The position numbers and the translations under genes are program-made. DNA of 64,000 nt from Methylomonas sp. (GTDB lineage Bacteria > Pseudomonadota > Gammaproteobacteria > Methylococcales > Methylomonadaceae): the NCBI RefSeq assembly GCF_023228165.1, contig NZ_JALOBS010000008.1, positions 108,048 to 172,047 on the forward strand, read 5' to 3'. Numbering within the stretch: the first letter of the stretch is position 1; every line of letters starts with the position of its first letter. The notes beneath the pieces are model-generated. The model was given only the letters and a program-made list of their open reading frames with translations. It did not search any database and was not told the origin of the DNA. Positions 7,708 to 16,907 of this stretch are shown here, piece after piece.

Positions 7708-9005
7708 GACGGCTGATTTCCCTGTTCCGCAGCACTGCAATGACGCTAGCTGTTGGACTGCTGATTTTCCAAATCGCCGCCGGAGCGGCCCTGTTTGCGA
7801 ATCTGGTGCTGCCGCTGGCTCATCGTTCCGCCGACGATCTGGCTGATTTATTGATTCTGTCGGCACGGGTCTGGCATGGCCTGCCGGCCGACAAACGCCC
7901 GGCATTTGAAACGGAAATACGCACAAAATACGGACTATCCCTGCTGCAACCGCAAGCCGAACCAACGGATGAAATCGGCTGGTATCCCTACATTCGTTTT
8001 TTGCGTTCGGCGCTGATTGCCCGACTGCCCGGACAAACGCCCAGTGTGTCGGAAGACGATCACGAACAGTTTCGGGTGGCATTTTCCTGGGCGGGTCAAC
8101 CGATGCAATTCGAATTTTCCAAAGAGCGTATCACCCCTCGCCCAAGCCTGGCTTTGGCTTGGGTCGTTCTATTCGGCATCCTGGCAACCCTGACCCTGGC
8201 CTGGCTGTTGGCGCGCCGGGTCACTGCGCCCGTGGCCCAACTGGCGGTGGCGGCGCGGCGCATTGCCAACGCCGGGCATGTGTCACCCTTACCTGAAACG
8301 GGCTGCGCCGAGTTTATCGAGTTGGCGAGGGTATTCAATGAAACAGCCCGTCAGTTACAGGCGCAACGCGAGAACCAAACCACCCTGCTGGCCGGCGTTT
8401 CCCACGATCTGCGCAGCCCGCTGGCGCGCATGAAGATGGCAGTCGGTTTACTCGCGGAACAAACTCCATCACCGCTGTTATTACGTATGGAGCGGGATAT
8501 TGCGGAAATGGACAATTTGATTGGCGCGCAACTGGAACTGGCTCGCGCCCAGGAAGGCGAACCGGCCGAACCAGTCGATCTGGACGAATTGTTACAGGAC
8601 GCGGTTGAAGCCGCGCAGGCGCAAGCCCCAGGCCGCGTGTATCTGCGCGCTAAAGGCGATAGTTGTCTGGCCGAGCTTGCCCCGGTAAGTCTGTGCCGCT
8701 GTATCGGCAACCTGCTGGAAAATGCCTTGCGTTACGGCGGCGAAGATAACATACAAGTCGTACGACGCTGTATCAAGGGTAGGATCTTTATCGGTGTCCG
8801 CGACCGCGGCCCGGGCATTCCGCCCCAACTAGCCGAGCAGGTGTTTCGACCTTTCTATCGACTGGAATCGTCCCGCAACCGCATCAGCGGCGGCAGCGGC
8901 CTGGGCTTGGCCATAACCCGGCAACTGGCGGAAACGCAGGGCTGGAAGATAGCGATTAAATCCCGCTGGCGCGGTGGTGCCAGCGTCTGGTTGCAAATAT
9001 TTTAG
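7704..9005 (+). CDS. EnvZ-like sensor histidine kinase
   Basis: The 433-residue kinase has membrane helices at about 10-37 and 148-170 enclosing a periplasmic sensor region, then HAMP (about 170-222). The dimerisation/phosphoacceptor motif AGVSHDLRSPL carries His234, and the ATPase domain shows N (GNLLENALRYGG), G1 (RDRGPGIPP) and G2 (GGSGLGLAI) boxes. H-box and sensor sequence (ADKRPAFETEIRTKYGLSL) resemble EnvZ. It is the cognate partner of the overlapping regulator. The signal is unknown; osmotic or envelope stress would be the default guess from the family. Confidence 0.93.
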   Translation: MRRLISLFRSTAMTLAVGLLIFQIAAGAALFANLVLPLAHRSADDLADLLILSARVWHGLPADKRPAFETEIRTKYGLSLLQPQAEPTDEIGWYPYIRFLRSALIARLPGQTPSVSEDDHEQFRVAFSWAGQPMQFEFSKERITPRPSLALAWVVLFGILATLTLAWLLARRVTAPVAQLAVAARRIANAGHVSPLPETGCAEFIELARVFNETARQLQAQRENQTTLLAGVSHDLRSPLARMKMAVGLLAEQTPSPLLLRMERDIAEMDNLIGAQLELARAQEGEPAEPVDLDELLQDAVEAAQAQAPGRVYLRAKGDSCLAELAPVSLCRCIGNLLENALRYGGEDNIQVVRRCIKGRIFIGVRDRGPGIPPQLAEQVFRPFYRLESSRNRISGGSGLGLAITRQLAETQGWKIAIKSRWRGGASVWLQIF

Positions 9006-9057
9006 CCATAAAGGCGAGGCTCTTTACACGATCGACCTCGATAGCAATAGCTTAAGG

Positions 9058-10017
9058 CTATAAACCTAACACTCTAAACTCGGAGCAAGGTACCGAGCGC
9101 TGCCAAACCCGCTCGAATTCTTCCTGCAATCGACGATTTTTTGCCGGTAAGTTTGGACTCCAGTGGCCTTCATAGCGGTTACCAAGTAAGCGAAACAAAT
9201 AGCCGTCGTTATCATTGAGCAGAAATGCGGATAGATATTGCAAATCCTCGCTTTCCACCGGCGTACGGATCTGAAAATGGGAAGTCAATCTTTGTGCCAA
9301 TTCCAAGACAGGGTGCGTTTGACCTCTGAGATTGGCGGGCTCCTGAATGATGATCCGCACCCCGCCGCCGCGATTGCGAAGAGCCAGTTGTTTAAGGGCT
9401 TCCACCATGTCATTCTGCCCGTAAAGGGAATATTCCAAATCCCGGCTGTAAATGTACAGTTGGCGCTGCGCGCTCTCGATGAGTTGCAGGCTGGCGTTTA
9501 AGGCGGACTCCAGGGTTTCCAACCGTAATGCCTCAACCGCGGCGGCTCTGGGCTTGGCCTTGGGACGCGCTGAGGTGTCCAGCGGCGGCAGCAATAAAAC
9601 CATCGTTTGGTGGGGAATGCCCGCCTCCATAAAGGCTTCGCCTTCCGTGACGAAACCCAGCTTCCGGTAAAATCCCAGCGCGGAAATTTGCGCGTTTGCC
9701 GACACCCTTGACAGTCCCAGCGCGCGGGCTTTTTCAATTAACACACGCAGCAACGACTGACCAACCCGTTGCCGCCGCCAGTCTGGCAACACCGCCATAC
9801 GGCCTATTTTACCGTCCGGCGACAATCTGCCCGTCGCTATGGGCCGGGACTGTTCATCACGGGCGATAAAATGATGGCAGTGGCTATCCAACTCGTCGAA
9901 CTCGACTTCCTGCGGTATTTGTTGTTCAAGCACGAACACCTCGTGTCGCACATAATGCAGCGCTTCAAAATCAGCTGCATAGTTGGCGGGTTCTAGGTAA
10001 TAGTTTGTGATATTCAT
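9058..10017 (-). CDS. GNAT acetyltransferase with C-terminal DUF7931-like domain
   Basis: Residues 1-145 form a GNAT domain (RMAVLPDWRRQRVGQSLL is the acetyl-CoA loop; ANAQISALGFYRKLGF follows). Residues about 165-315 resemble the DUF7931 module, a phospholipase D-like fold without the catalytic HxK motif: LYIYSRDLEYSLYGQNDMVEAL, then GGVRIIIQEP. The combination suggests acetylation of a small molecule or protein with a separate binding domain; substrate unknown. It is cytoplasmic and converges with the histidine kinase gene. The GNAT part is sure, the second domain fairly sure. Confidence 0.8.
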   Translation of the reverse strand: MNITNYYLEPANYAADFEALHYVRHEVFVLEQQIPQEVEFDELDSHCHHFIARDEQSRPIATGRLSPDGKIGRMAVLPDWRRQRVGQSLLRVLIEKARALGLSRVSANAQISALGFYRKLGFVTEGEAFMEAGIPHQTMVLLLPPLDTSARPKAKPRAAAVEALRLETLESALNASLQLIESAQRQLYIYSRDLEYSLYGQNDMVEALKQLALRNRGGGVRIIIQEPANLRGQTHPVLELAQRLTSHFQIRTPVESEDLQYLSAFLLNDNDGYLFRLLGNRYEGHWSPNLPAKNRRLQEEFERVWQRSVPCSEFRVLGL

Positions 10018-10151
10018 AACTCAATACCATGATGATTAAATTAGAAGCGACGAACTTTATCGACCAACCCGCCAGCAGCCTAGCCTCGGTCATCCTTTCG
10101 GCTTACAGTAAAGCTTTTTCCAATCCAGAAATGATTGCCAGATAGCCGGGA

Positions 10152-11303
10152 TTAGATCAATAAATCCGGTCGTAGCACCATAGTCGCAGCCAAAGCCAGC
10201 ATCACTGCCCCGCTAATCAGCTTTAACCAGCGGCCGGATTGCTCGGTGAGTTTGTGGCTGCCAAGCGTAATGACGGCAATCGCCACCATCAGCGAGTCAT
10301 CGGCGATGTAGGCGACAATATACAACAGCAGATAACCGTAATACTGCAGCATACTCAAACCCTGTTGACTGAGCACGGCGGTATAGATAGCCGGCAAGCC
10401 CGCGGTACAAAGTAATTCGATAAAGTTGACCAGTACCGCCAAAACCGTCACCGACAACAGCGAAGCCGCCAATGCTTCCGTCTGCAGTAATTGCCGCATG
10501 CGTGCATATAAACCGGGTTTGGCCGCTTCCGGTATGGAAAATGAAAGTCCTTGTTTGAAAGCGAAGTAATCTTTCACGTTGACGGCGCCGATCACAAACG
10601 CCAAACCCGCTAAAGTCCAGCGCACCGTGTTGGACATACCCATGATAAGAAACACATTTAACCAGGCGGCCATAAAGGCATAATACACAGCACCGCTGAC
10701 AAACACGAAAGTACCCGCCACCAATGCCATGCGCCGCCGATTCTGCAGCCGGATCAACAACGACAATAGAAACAGCAACACCCACATCGCGCAGGGGTTA
10801 AAGCCATCCAGCAACCCCAGCGCCAGGGTAAACAGGGGTAAACCCAAACGTTCGACGCTGATTTCGCCGAACCGGCCGGCATTCACTTTTCGGCCGGCAG
10901 TTACCGCTTCGTCGATAAACGCCAGCAGCACCGCACCGCTGGTTTCGGCATCATTAAAACCCACCAGCACTTTGTCGTGCATCACAAAGGTGGGCACCCC
11001 CGGCGGCCATAGCCCGTGTTGCTGAGACAATGTAATCAGCTCGATACGGGCGCTAGGATCTTGATCCAGGGATCGATAGACAATTTTGAGATGGGGACGT
11101 TGTTCGACAACCCGAGGCAGAAATTTTTTGGCTTCCGCGCAATGCGGGCACCCTTCGCGGACATAAACCCGCAAAACGCCTGGCGCGGCCGAATCGACAG
11201 CCTCCGCGTTAACAGGCGGCAACAGGGCAAATAACAATCCCAAAACACAGTAAAGCCATCGGTTGCGCCCCATCCTGATTAACCGCAGTACCGATATCAA
11301 CAT
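10152..11303 (-). CDS. Redoxin-domain membrane protein (glutaredoxin-like plus CcdA-like)
   Basis: After a signal peptide/anchor (LLFALLPPVNA) comes a thioredoxin-fold domain with active site CPHC (REGCPHCAEAKKFL) and cis-Pro segment GVPTFV. About seven membrane helices follow, with the GLLDGFNPCAMWVLLFLLSLL segment typical of CcdA/DsbD-like electron-transfer membrane proteins. It may move reducing equivalents across the membrane, with the redoxin domain in the periplasm. ATG 11303 was chosen over TTG 11312; ATG 11273 is another option. It is a neighbour of the FtsH-like protease (same strand, about 20 bases apart), so the two may be co-expressed. Confidence 0.78.
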   Translation of the reverse strand: MLISVLRLIRMGRNRWLYCVLGLLFALLPPVNAEAVDSAAPGVLRVYVREGCPHCAEAKKFLPRVVEQRPHLKIVYRSLDQDPSARIELITLSQQHGLWPPGVPTFVMHDKVLVGFNDAETSGAVLLAFIDEAVTAGRKVNAGRFGEISVERLGLPLFTLALGLLDGFNPCAMWVLLFLLSLLIRLQNRRRMALVAGTFVFVSGAVYYAFMAAWLNVFLIMGMSNTVRWTLAGLAFVIGAVNVKDYFAFKQGLSFSIPEAAKPGLYARMRQLLQTEALAASLLSVTVLAVLVNFIELLCTAGLPAIYTAVLSQQGLSMLQYYGYLLLYIVAYIADDSLMVAIAVITLGSHKLTEQSGRWLKLISGAVMLALAATMVLRPDLLI

Positions 11304-11325
11304 AGGCCGCAACCTTACCTGCTTG

Positions 11326-13266
11326 CTAAGTTCGTCCCAACAGCGCCAGCATTTCCTCGCGCTGAATCACTTCTTTTTCCTGCAACAGTCCGGCCAGTTG
11401 TTCAAGTTGCCGGCGTTTAGCCGTCAAAATATCTTGGGCACGTGTTTGGGCTTGTTCTACCAGTGCTTTAATTTCGGCATCGACGATACGAGCAGTTTCT
11501 TCGCTGTAATTGCGCTGCTCGGACACATCGCCGCTCAAAAATTGCAATTGTTGGCGCTGGCCGTAAATCAGCGGCCCGAGTTTCTCACTCATACCCAGAT
11601 AACAAACCATGTTACGGGCGATTTCGCTGGCTTTTTCCAGATCGTTTTGCGCGCCGGTGGAGACGCTGTCCAAAGCCAATTGCTCCGCCACCCGACCGCC
11701 TAACAGAATCGCCAACTGATCCTTCAGCTCTGCTTCGGTAGATAGATATTTTTCCTCCACCGGTAATTGCAGCGTAAATCCTAACGCAGACACGCCGCGC
11801 GGAATGATGGAGATTTTGTGCACCGGTTGGCCGGTCGGAACCGTCTCCGCTACCAGTGCGTGACCCGCTTCATGAAAAGCCACCCGCCGTTTTTCGTCGG
11901 GCCCCAGCACACGATTTTTCTTCTCGGGGCCGGCCATGACTCTGTCGATAGCCGCTTCGAAATCGGCCATGTTCACACTATCGCGTCCACTGCGCGCCGC
12001 CAGGATGGCCGCCTCGTTGGCAATATTGGACAAATCGGCACCGACGAAACCCGGGGTACGTTTGGCGACGGTTTCCAAGTCGACATTTTTATCCAATTGC
12101 ATCGCTTTGCTATGCAGTTTTAGTATGGCGATCCGGTCGGCCAAATCGGGCTTATCGACCACAATTTGCCTGTCGAATCGACCGGCCCGCAGCAAGGCTT
12201 TATCCAATATTTCCGGCCGATTGGTGGCAGCCATCACCACCACACCGGCAGTTGGATCGAAACCGTCCATTTCGGTCAGCAATTGATTGAGGGTTTGCTC
12301 GCGCTCGTCATTACCGCCCATGATAGCCGGCCCGCCGCGCGAGCGGCCGATGGCATCCAGTTCGTCGATAAAAATGATACAGGGGGCTTTTTGTCTGGCC
12401 TGTTCGAACAAGTCCCGCACCCGCGCCGCGCCGATACCGACAAACAACTCGATGAATTCAGACGCGCTGATATTGAAAAATGGCACCCCGGCTTCGCCGG
12501 AAACGGCTCGCGCCAGCAAGGTTTTACCGGTACCCGGCGAACCGACCAGCAACACGCCTTTCGGCATGCGGCCGCCCAGTTTTTGCAGTTTTTCGGGGGA
12601 TTTTAAAAACTCGATGGTTTCCTTGAGTTCCTGTTTGGCGCTTTCCGCTCCCGCCACATCGTCAAAGGTAATTTTGCTGGCTTCCTGCTGAATTTTGATT
12701 TTGTTGCCCAAATTCAAAAACGAACGCCCTGCACCACCGGTCATGCGCGGCAACAGCCACATCCAGATGCCGGCAAAAATGGCGATGGGGATGATCCAGT
12801 TGAACAAGATATTACTGAGCCAGTTATCGCCGCTTCTGACCACGTATTCGACTTTATGCGCCTGCAGGTTTTTGGTCAGCGACTCATCCCACAACGGAAT
12901 GGTGAAAAAATGGCTGCCGATTTTTTTATCTTCTACTTTTAACGTGCCGTTGATGAAGCGCTGGGTCACAACCGCCTTATCGATTTTGTTGTCGTTTACC
13001 AGTGTCAGGAATTGGCTGTAGGGAATCTCTTCACCCAAGGGTTTTTCGCCGCCGGCCAACATGGACAACAAAACAATCCCCAGCACCGCATACAGGAAAA
13101 ACCGGGATGGTTTGGTTGGCGGTGAGTCCGGACTATTGGACTTACTATCGGTCTGTTGCGGCGACTTAAACAACGATCTGAAGACCTTTTCCAGCCAGCC
13201 CCAGGCCAGACATAGCCAATCAAATAAAGTTTTGAATATTTCGGTCAGTTTTTGCTTGTCTAGCAT
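11326..13266 (-). CDS. FtsH-type AAA metalloprotease, second copy
   Basis: An extended cytoplasmic N-terminus leads to two membrane helices (about residues 65 and 160). An AAA module follows with Walker A GSPGTGKTLLA, Walker B CIIFIDELDAIG and the second region of homology ATNRPEILDKALLRAGRFDR. The M41 zinc protease domain has HEAGHAL. It is a paralogue of the canonical FtsH encoded at 30487-32415, with GSPGTGKT where the canonical copy has GPPGTGKT and a longer N-terminus. It would degrade membrane or misfolded proteins. ATG 13266 is preferred over TTG 13287. The neighbouring redoxin-membrane gene may be functionally linked. Confidence 0.9.
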   Translation of the reverse strand: MLDKQKLTEIFKTLFDWLCLAWGWLEKVFRSLFKSPQQTDSKSNSPDSPPTKPSRFFLYAVLGIVLLSMLAGGEKPLGEEIPYSQFLTLVNDNKIDKAVVTQRFINGTLKVEDKKIGSHFFTIPLWDESLTKNLQAHKVEYVVRSGDNWLSNILFNWIIPIAIFAGIWMWLLPRMTGGAGRSFLNLGNKIKIQQEASKITFDDVAGAESAKQELKETIEFLKSPEKLQKLGGRMPKGVLLVGSPGTGKTLLARAVSGEAGVPFFNISASEFIELFVGIGAARVRDLFEQARQKAPCIIFIDELDAIGRSRGGPAIMGGNDEREQTLNQLLTEMDGFDPTAGVVVMAATNRPEILDKALLRAGRFDRQIVVDKPDLADRIAILKLHSKAMQLDKNVDLETVAKRTPGFVGADLSNIANEAAILAARSGRDSVNMADFEAAIDRVMAGPEKKNRVLGPDEKRRVAFHEAGHALVAETVPTGQPVHKISIIPRGVSALGFTLQLPVEEKYLSTEAELKDQLAILLGGRVAEQLALDSVSTGAQNDLEKASEIARNMVCYLGMSEKLGPLIYGQRQQLQFLSGDVSEQRNYSEETARIVDAEIKALVEQAQTRAQDILTAKRRQLEQLAGLLQEKEVIQREEMLALLGRT

Positions 13267-13334
13267 GACGCCCCACTCCCGACTCAATCATTAAACGCTT
13301 AACTTAAGCGACTCCCGCAGCCCGATTTTGATTG

Positions 13335-13820
13335 CTAATCCTGAGACAATTGCCGATACGCCCCACTGTAATATAACAACGGCTCGCCGTCCCGGCAGAC
13401 CACTTTTTGTACTGCGCCGATCACAATCCAATGCGTCCCGGCCAACACCTGATCGACCACTTTACATTCCAGGCTAGCCAGCGACTCAGTCAATAACGGC
13501 GCGCCGTGTTCGCCGGACTCCCATGCCACGTTGGCAAAACGTTCTTCCTGAGTACCGCCGCCAGCGAATTGATTGGAAACATCTTGCTGCTCCGTTCCCA
13601 GTATGTTTACTGCAAACTGCTTTTGTTCCAGCACCACTGCGCCGGTGTCGGTATTTTGATTCAGGCACACTAAAATTTGCGGCGGATCAACGGACACACT
13701 GCTAAAAGAAGTGGCCGTCATCCCTTTAAGACCTTGTTGCTCGGATTGCGCGGTCACCACGGTAACGCCACTTGCCCATAGTTTCAGGGCATTTTTAAAT
13801 TGACTTGCATCAACACTCAT
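13335..13820 (-). CDS. Flavin reductase family protein
   Basis: The 161-residue protein has the FMN-binding split-barrel of the flavin reductase/DIM6-NTAB family: FKNALKLWASGVTVVTA, GMTATSFSSVSVDPPQILVCLN, FAVNILGTEQQDVSNQFAG and the C-terminal HWIVIGAV segment with a Y-Y-G-Y pattern (LLYYSGAYRQL). It would use NAD(P)H to reduce FMN or riboflavin for a partner monooxygenase, which is not apparent nearby. Soluble and cytoplasmic. Length is normal. Confidence 0.9.
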   Translation of the reverse strand: MSVDASQFKNALKLWASGVTVVTAQSEQQGLKGMTATSFSSVSVDPPQILVCLNQNTDTGAVVLEQKQFAVNILGTEQQDVSNQFAGGGTQEERFANVAWESGEHGAPLLTESLASLECKVVDQVLAGTHWIVIGAVQKVVCRDGEPLLYYSGAYRQLSQD

Positions 13821-13848
13821 AAATTTCTCTTAGATTACTATTACCGAA

Positions 13849-14154
13849 CTAGGGTTTTAACAGTTTTTTCAAATCATAGTGATAAATAAACCCCGGCAGG
13901 GCAAATACCACGAACAGACAGAGGGTAGCGACATAGAATTCCCACTGCTGACCATGTACCCCCCCGGTGAGTTTATTTTCCAACGCCATGGCCAGCAACC
14001 CGACCACCCCATAACATACCCACCATTCCAGCCAGCGCCAGCATGCGGTTTTATTCAGCTTGATCAGCAATAAAAAGCGCTCGCTTAGCCAGGGCAAATT
14101 GGCGGCGGCAAATGCCATGGCCAACAATACCCCGTAAACATGACTGTGAGCCAT
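13849..14154 (-). CDS. DUF2818 small membrane protein
   Basis: A 101-residue protein with three predicted membrane helices matches the DUF2818 family, usually annotated as conserved membrane protein and in other proteobacteria found beside the NADH dehydrogenase operon. Here its start overlaps the lysS stop by one base (TAATG), so translation is coupled to lysyl-tRNA synthetase. Function is unknown. Confidence 0.75.
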   Translation of the reverse strand: MAHSHVYGVLLAMAFAAANLPWLSERFLLLIKLNKTACWRWLEWWVCYGVVGLLAMALENKLTGGVHGQQWEFYVATLCLFVVFALPGFIYHYDLKKLLKP

Positions 14155-15650
14155 TAATTTTTTGGCCGCATGTGTGGGAACAGCAACACGTCGCGAATAC
14201 TCGGCGCGTTGGTAAACAACATCACCAAACGATCGATACCGATGCCTTCGCCGGCAGTCGGCGGCATGCCGTGCTCCAGTGCCGTGATGTAATCGGCGTC
14301 GAAATGCATGGCTTCATTATCGCCCGCTTCTTTTTCCTGCACTTGTTTCTGGAATCGTTCGGCCTGATCCTCGGCGTCGTTCAGCTCGGTAAAACCGTTG
14401 GCAATTTCACGGCCGCCGACGAAAAACTCGAACCGGTCGGTGACATGCGGGTCGTCATCGTTACGACGGGCCAACGGCGACACTTCCACCGGATAAGCGG
14501 TAATAAAAGTCGGATTCATCAAGCGGTGTTCGACGGTTTTCTCGAAAATTTCGATCTGGATCTTGCCCAAACCGTAACTATCCTTAAGCGGAATTTTCAA
14601 ATTTTCCGCCACTTTTGCCGCCGCTTCGCGGCTTTGCAGATTTTCCGCACTCAAATCCGGATTGAAATGCAGAATCGACTCCAGCACGGTCATCCGTACA
14701 AAAGGTTTACCGAAATCGTAATGCTCGCCCTGATATTCAATGATGGCTTGCCCGACGACATCTTCGGCGATACCGCGCAACATGGCTTCGGTCAAATCCA
14801 TCAAATCACCGTATTCCGCGTAGGCCTGATAGAACTCCAGCATGGTGAATTCAGGGTTATGCCGGGTCGACAACCCTTCGTTGCGGAAATTACGATTAAT
14901 CTCGAACACCCGCTCGAAACCGCCTACCACCAATCGTTTCAGATACAACTCCGGCGCGATACGCAGATACAAATCCATGTCCAGCGCATTATGAAAGGTT
15001 GTAAAAGGCCGCGCTGTGGCGCCGCCGGGAATCACCTGCATCATCGGGGTTTCTACTTCCAGAAAATCGCGCTGGCTTAAAAAATCCCGGATGTAATTGA
15101 CGATTTTGGAACGCATCAGGAAGGTTTTGCGCGCCTCGACGCTCATGATCAAATCCAGATAACGCTGGCGGTATTTGATCTCCTGATCGGCGATGCCGTG
15201 AAATTTTTCCGGCAGCGGCCGCAGCGCCTTGGTCAGCAAACGCATTATGTCGACCTTGACGCTCAACTCACCCGTTTTGGTTTTGAACAACACGCCCTCG
15301 GCACCAACGATATCGCCGATATCCCATTTTTTGAACTGATCGTTGTAGACGCCTTCCGGTAAATTGTCGCGAGCCACATAGACCTGAATCTGCCCGGACA
15401 TATCCTGCAAATGGCAAAAACTGGCCTTACCCATGATACGCCGGGTCATCATCCGACCGGCGATTTTGACCCGAATCGGTTCGGCTAATAATTCGTCTTC
15501 CGGTTTTTCGCCGTATTCGGCTATTAGTTCTCCGGCCACCACGTTGCGGCGAAAATCGGTCGGAAACGCGATACCCTCTTCGCGGATGGCGTTAAGTTTT
15601 TCGCGGCGCTGCCTAATCTGTTCTTGTTCGTCTTGTTCGAGTTCTGACAT
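14154..15650 (-). CDS. lysS: Lysyl-tRNA synthetase, class II
   Basis: The 498-residue enzyme charges tRNA-Lys. It has an N-terminal OB-fold anticodon-binding domain (about 55-165; VKIAGRMMTRRIMGKASF) and a class II catalytic core. Motif 2 is visible in FRNEGLSTRHNPEFTMLEFYQAYA and motif 3 in GEGIGIDRLVMLF. The protein is full length and cytoplasmic. It follows prfB on the same strand with a 90-base gap, the same prfB-lysS order as in E. coli. The downstream DUF2818 gene starts within its stop codon. Confidence 0.97.
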   Translation of the reverse strand: MSELEQDEQEQIRQRREKLNAIREEGIAFPTDFRRNVVAGELIAEYGEKPEDELLAEPIRVKIAGRMMTRRIMGKASFCHLQDMSGQIQVYVARDNLPEGVYNDQFKKWDIGDIVGAEGVLFKTKTGELSVKVDIMRLLTKALRPLPEKFHGIADQEIKYRQRYLDLIMSVEARKTFLMRSKIVNYIRDFLSQRDFLEVETPMMQVIPGGATARPFTTFHNALDMDLYLRIAPELYLKRLVVGGFERVFEINRNFRNEGLSTRHNPEFTMLEFYQAYAEYGDLMDLTEAMLRGIAEDVVGQAIIEYQGEHYDFGKPFVRMTVLESILHFNPDLSAENLQSREAAAKVAENLKIPLKDSYGLGKIQIEIFEKTVEHRLMNPTFITAYPVEVSPLARRNDDDPHVTDRFEFFVGGREIANGFTELNDAEDQAERFQKQVQEKEAGDNEAMHFDADYITALEHGMPPTAGEGIGIDRLVMLFTNAPSIRDVLLFPHMRPKN

Positions 15651-15740
15651 GATATTAATAAAAGGATATTTCTGATTTAAGTTGCTTCGTCAACCAACAA
15701 ACCAACAACGGTATTGAATAAATTAATCCGTCTACAGCTG

Positions 15741-16838
15741 TTACAAGCCGCTCTTCAAGCTGGCCTCGATAAACTGGTCCAGCGCCCCATCCAATACCGC
15801 TTGGGTATTACCGGTTTCGACGTTGGTACGCAAGTCCTTGATGCGGGATTGATCCAACACGTAAGAACGAATCTGGCTGCCCCAGCCTATATCGGATTTT
15901 GAATCTTCCACGGCCTGCTGGCTTTCGCTGCGCTTCAACATTTCCATCTCGTAGAGCTTGGCTTTCAACTGTTTCATCGCAGTGTCTTTGTTCTTATGCT
16001 GCGAGCGATCGTTTTGGCACTGCGTAACGATACCGCTGGGATTATGGGTAATCCGCACCGCCGACTCGGTTCTGTTGACGTGCTGACCACCGGCTCCGCT
16101 GGCCCGATACACGTCGATACGTAGATCGGCCGGATTAATTTCGATTTCTATATCGTCGTCGATTTCCGGCGACACAAACACCGAGGCAAACGAGGTATGC
16201 CGACGGTTGCCGGAATCGAATGGCGATTTGCGCACCAAGCGGTGGACGCCGGTTTCGGTACGCAACCAGCCAAAAGCATACGGACCTTCAAATTTAATCG
16301 TCGCGCTTTTAATGCCCGCCACATCACCGGGCGATTCTTCGATCAACTCGGTTTTAAATCCTTTGGCTTCACCCCAGCGCAAATACATACGTTCTATCAT
16401 CGAGGCCCAATCCTGGGCTTCGGTACCGCCGGAACCGGATTGAATATCCAAAAAGGCATTGTTGACGTCCATTTCGCCGCTAAACATGCGTTGAAATTCC
16501 AGGCCGGCGACCTGTTTTTCGTACTGTTCCAAATCGGCAGCCACGGTATCGACGGTATCTTCGTCGTTTTCTTCCACCGCCATCAGCAGCAATTCTTCGG
16601 CGTCGTTGAGCCCCTGCTCCAAGTCCTTGATGGTCAAGACGATATCTTCCAGCATGGCCCGTTCCTTGCCCATTGCCTGCGCCTGTTCCGGTTTGTTCCA
16701 GATGGCCGGATCTTCCAATTCGCGCAGCACTTCCACCAACCGTTCGCTTTTGCTGTCGAAATCCAGATAGATTTTCAGCCCGGCGCTACGTTCGCGTAAA
16801 TCGGCTATTTTGTATTTAATGGGATTAATTTCTTGCAT
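15741..16838 (-). CDS. prfB: Peptide chain release factor 2 without programmed frameshift
   Basis: RF2 (365 residues) ends translation at UGA and UAA. The stop-codon recognition region and the GGQ hydrolysis motif (RASGAGGQHVNRTESAVR) are intact. In E. coli and most bacteria the prfB frame is broken at codon 26 by an in-frame UGA, bypassed by an autoregulatory +1 shift. Here codons 24-28 read TAT CTG GAT TTC GAC (Y-L-D-F-D) and the frame is continuous, so this self-control is lost. It starts at ATG 16838, upstream of lysS. A terminator separates it from lgt. Confidence 0.97.
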   Translation of the reverse strand: MQEINPIKYKIADLRERSAGLKIYLDFDSKSERLVEVLRELEDPAIWNKPEQAQAMGKERAMLEDIVLTIKDLEQGLNDAEELLLMAVEENDEDTVDTVAADLEQYEKQVAGLEFQRMFSGEMDVNNAFLDIQSGSGGTEAQDWASMIERMYLRWGEAKGFKTELIEESPGDVAGIKSATIKFEGPYAFGWLRTETGVHRLVRKSPFDSGNRRHTSFASVFVSPEIDDDIEIEINPADLRIDVYRASGAGGQHVNRTESAVRITHNPSGIVTQCQNDRSQHKNKDTAMKQLKAKLYEMEMLKRSESQQAVEDSKSDIGWGSQIRSYVLDQSRIKDLRTNVETGNTQAVLDGALDQFIEASLKSGL

Positions 16839-16856
16839 GCACTCTCAAAACCCAAG

Positions 16857-16879
16857 CAAAACACCGGGCTTACCCGGCG
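16857..16879 (-). terminator. Rho-independent terminator after lgt
   Basis: On the minus strand CGCCGGG-TAAG-CCCGGTG forms a seven-pair stem (one G-U) with a four-base loop, followed by TTTTG. It lies between the lgt stop and the prfB start and would end the lgt transcript. Confidence 0.65.
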
Positions 16880-16907
16880 ACTAGAAAAAGCCTGTAATTA
16901 TAAACGA

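Noticed and set aside
10029..10145. A 38-codon ORF (ATG ATG ATT AAA ...) in the gap between two minus-strand genes
   Set aside because: No ribosome site, no recognisable family and divergent from both neighbours. It may be a chance ORF or a small remnant.
14112..15080. 322-codon plus-strand ORF opposite lysS
   Set aside because: Antisense shadow of the lysyl-tRNA synthetase gene.
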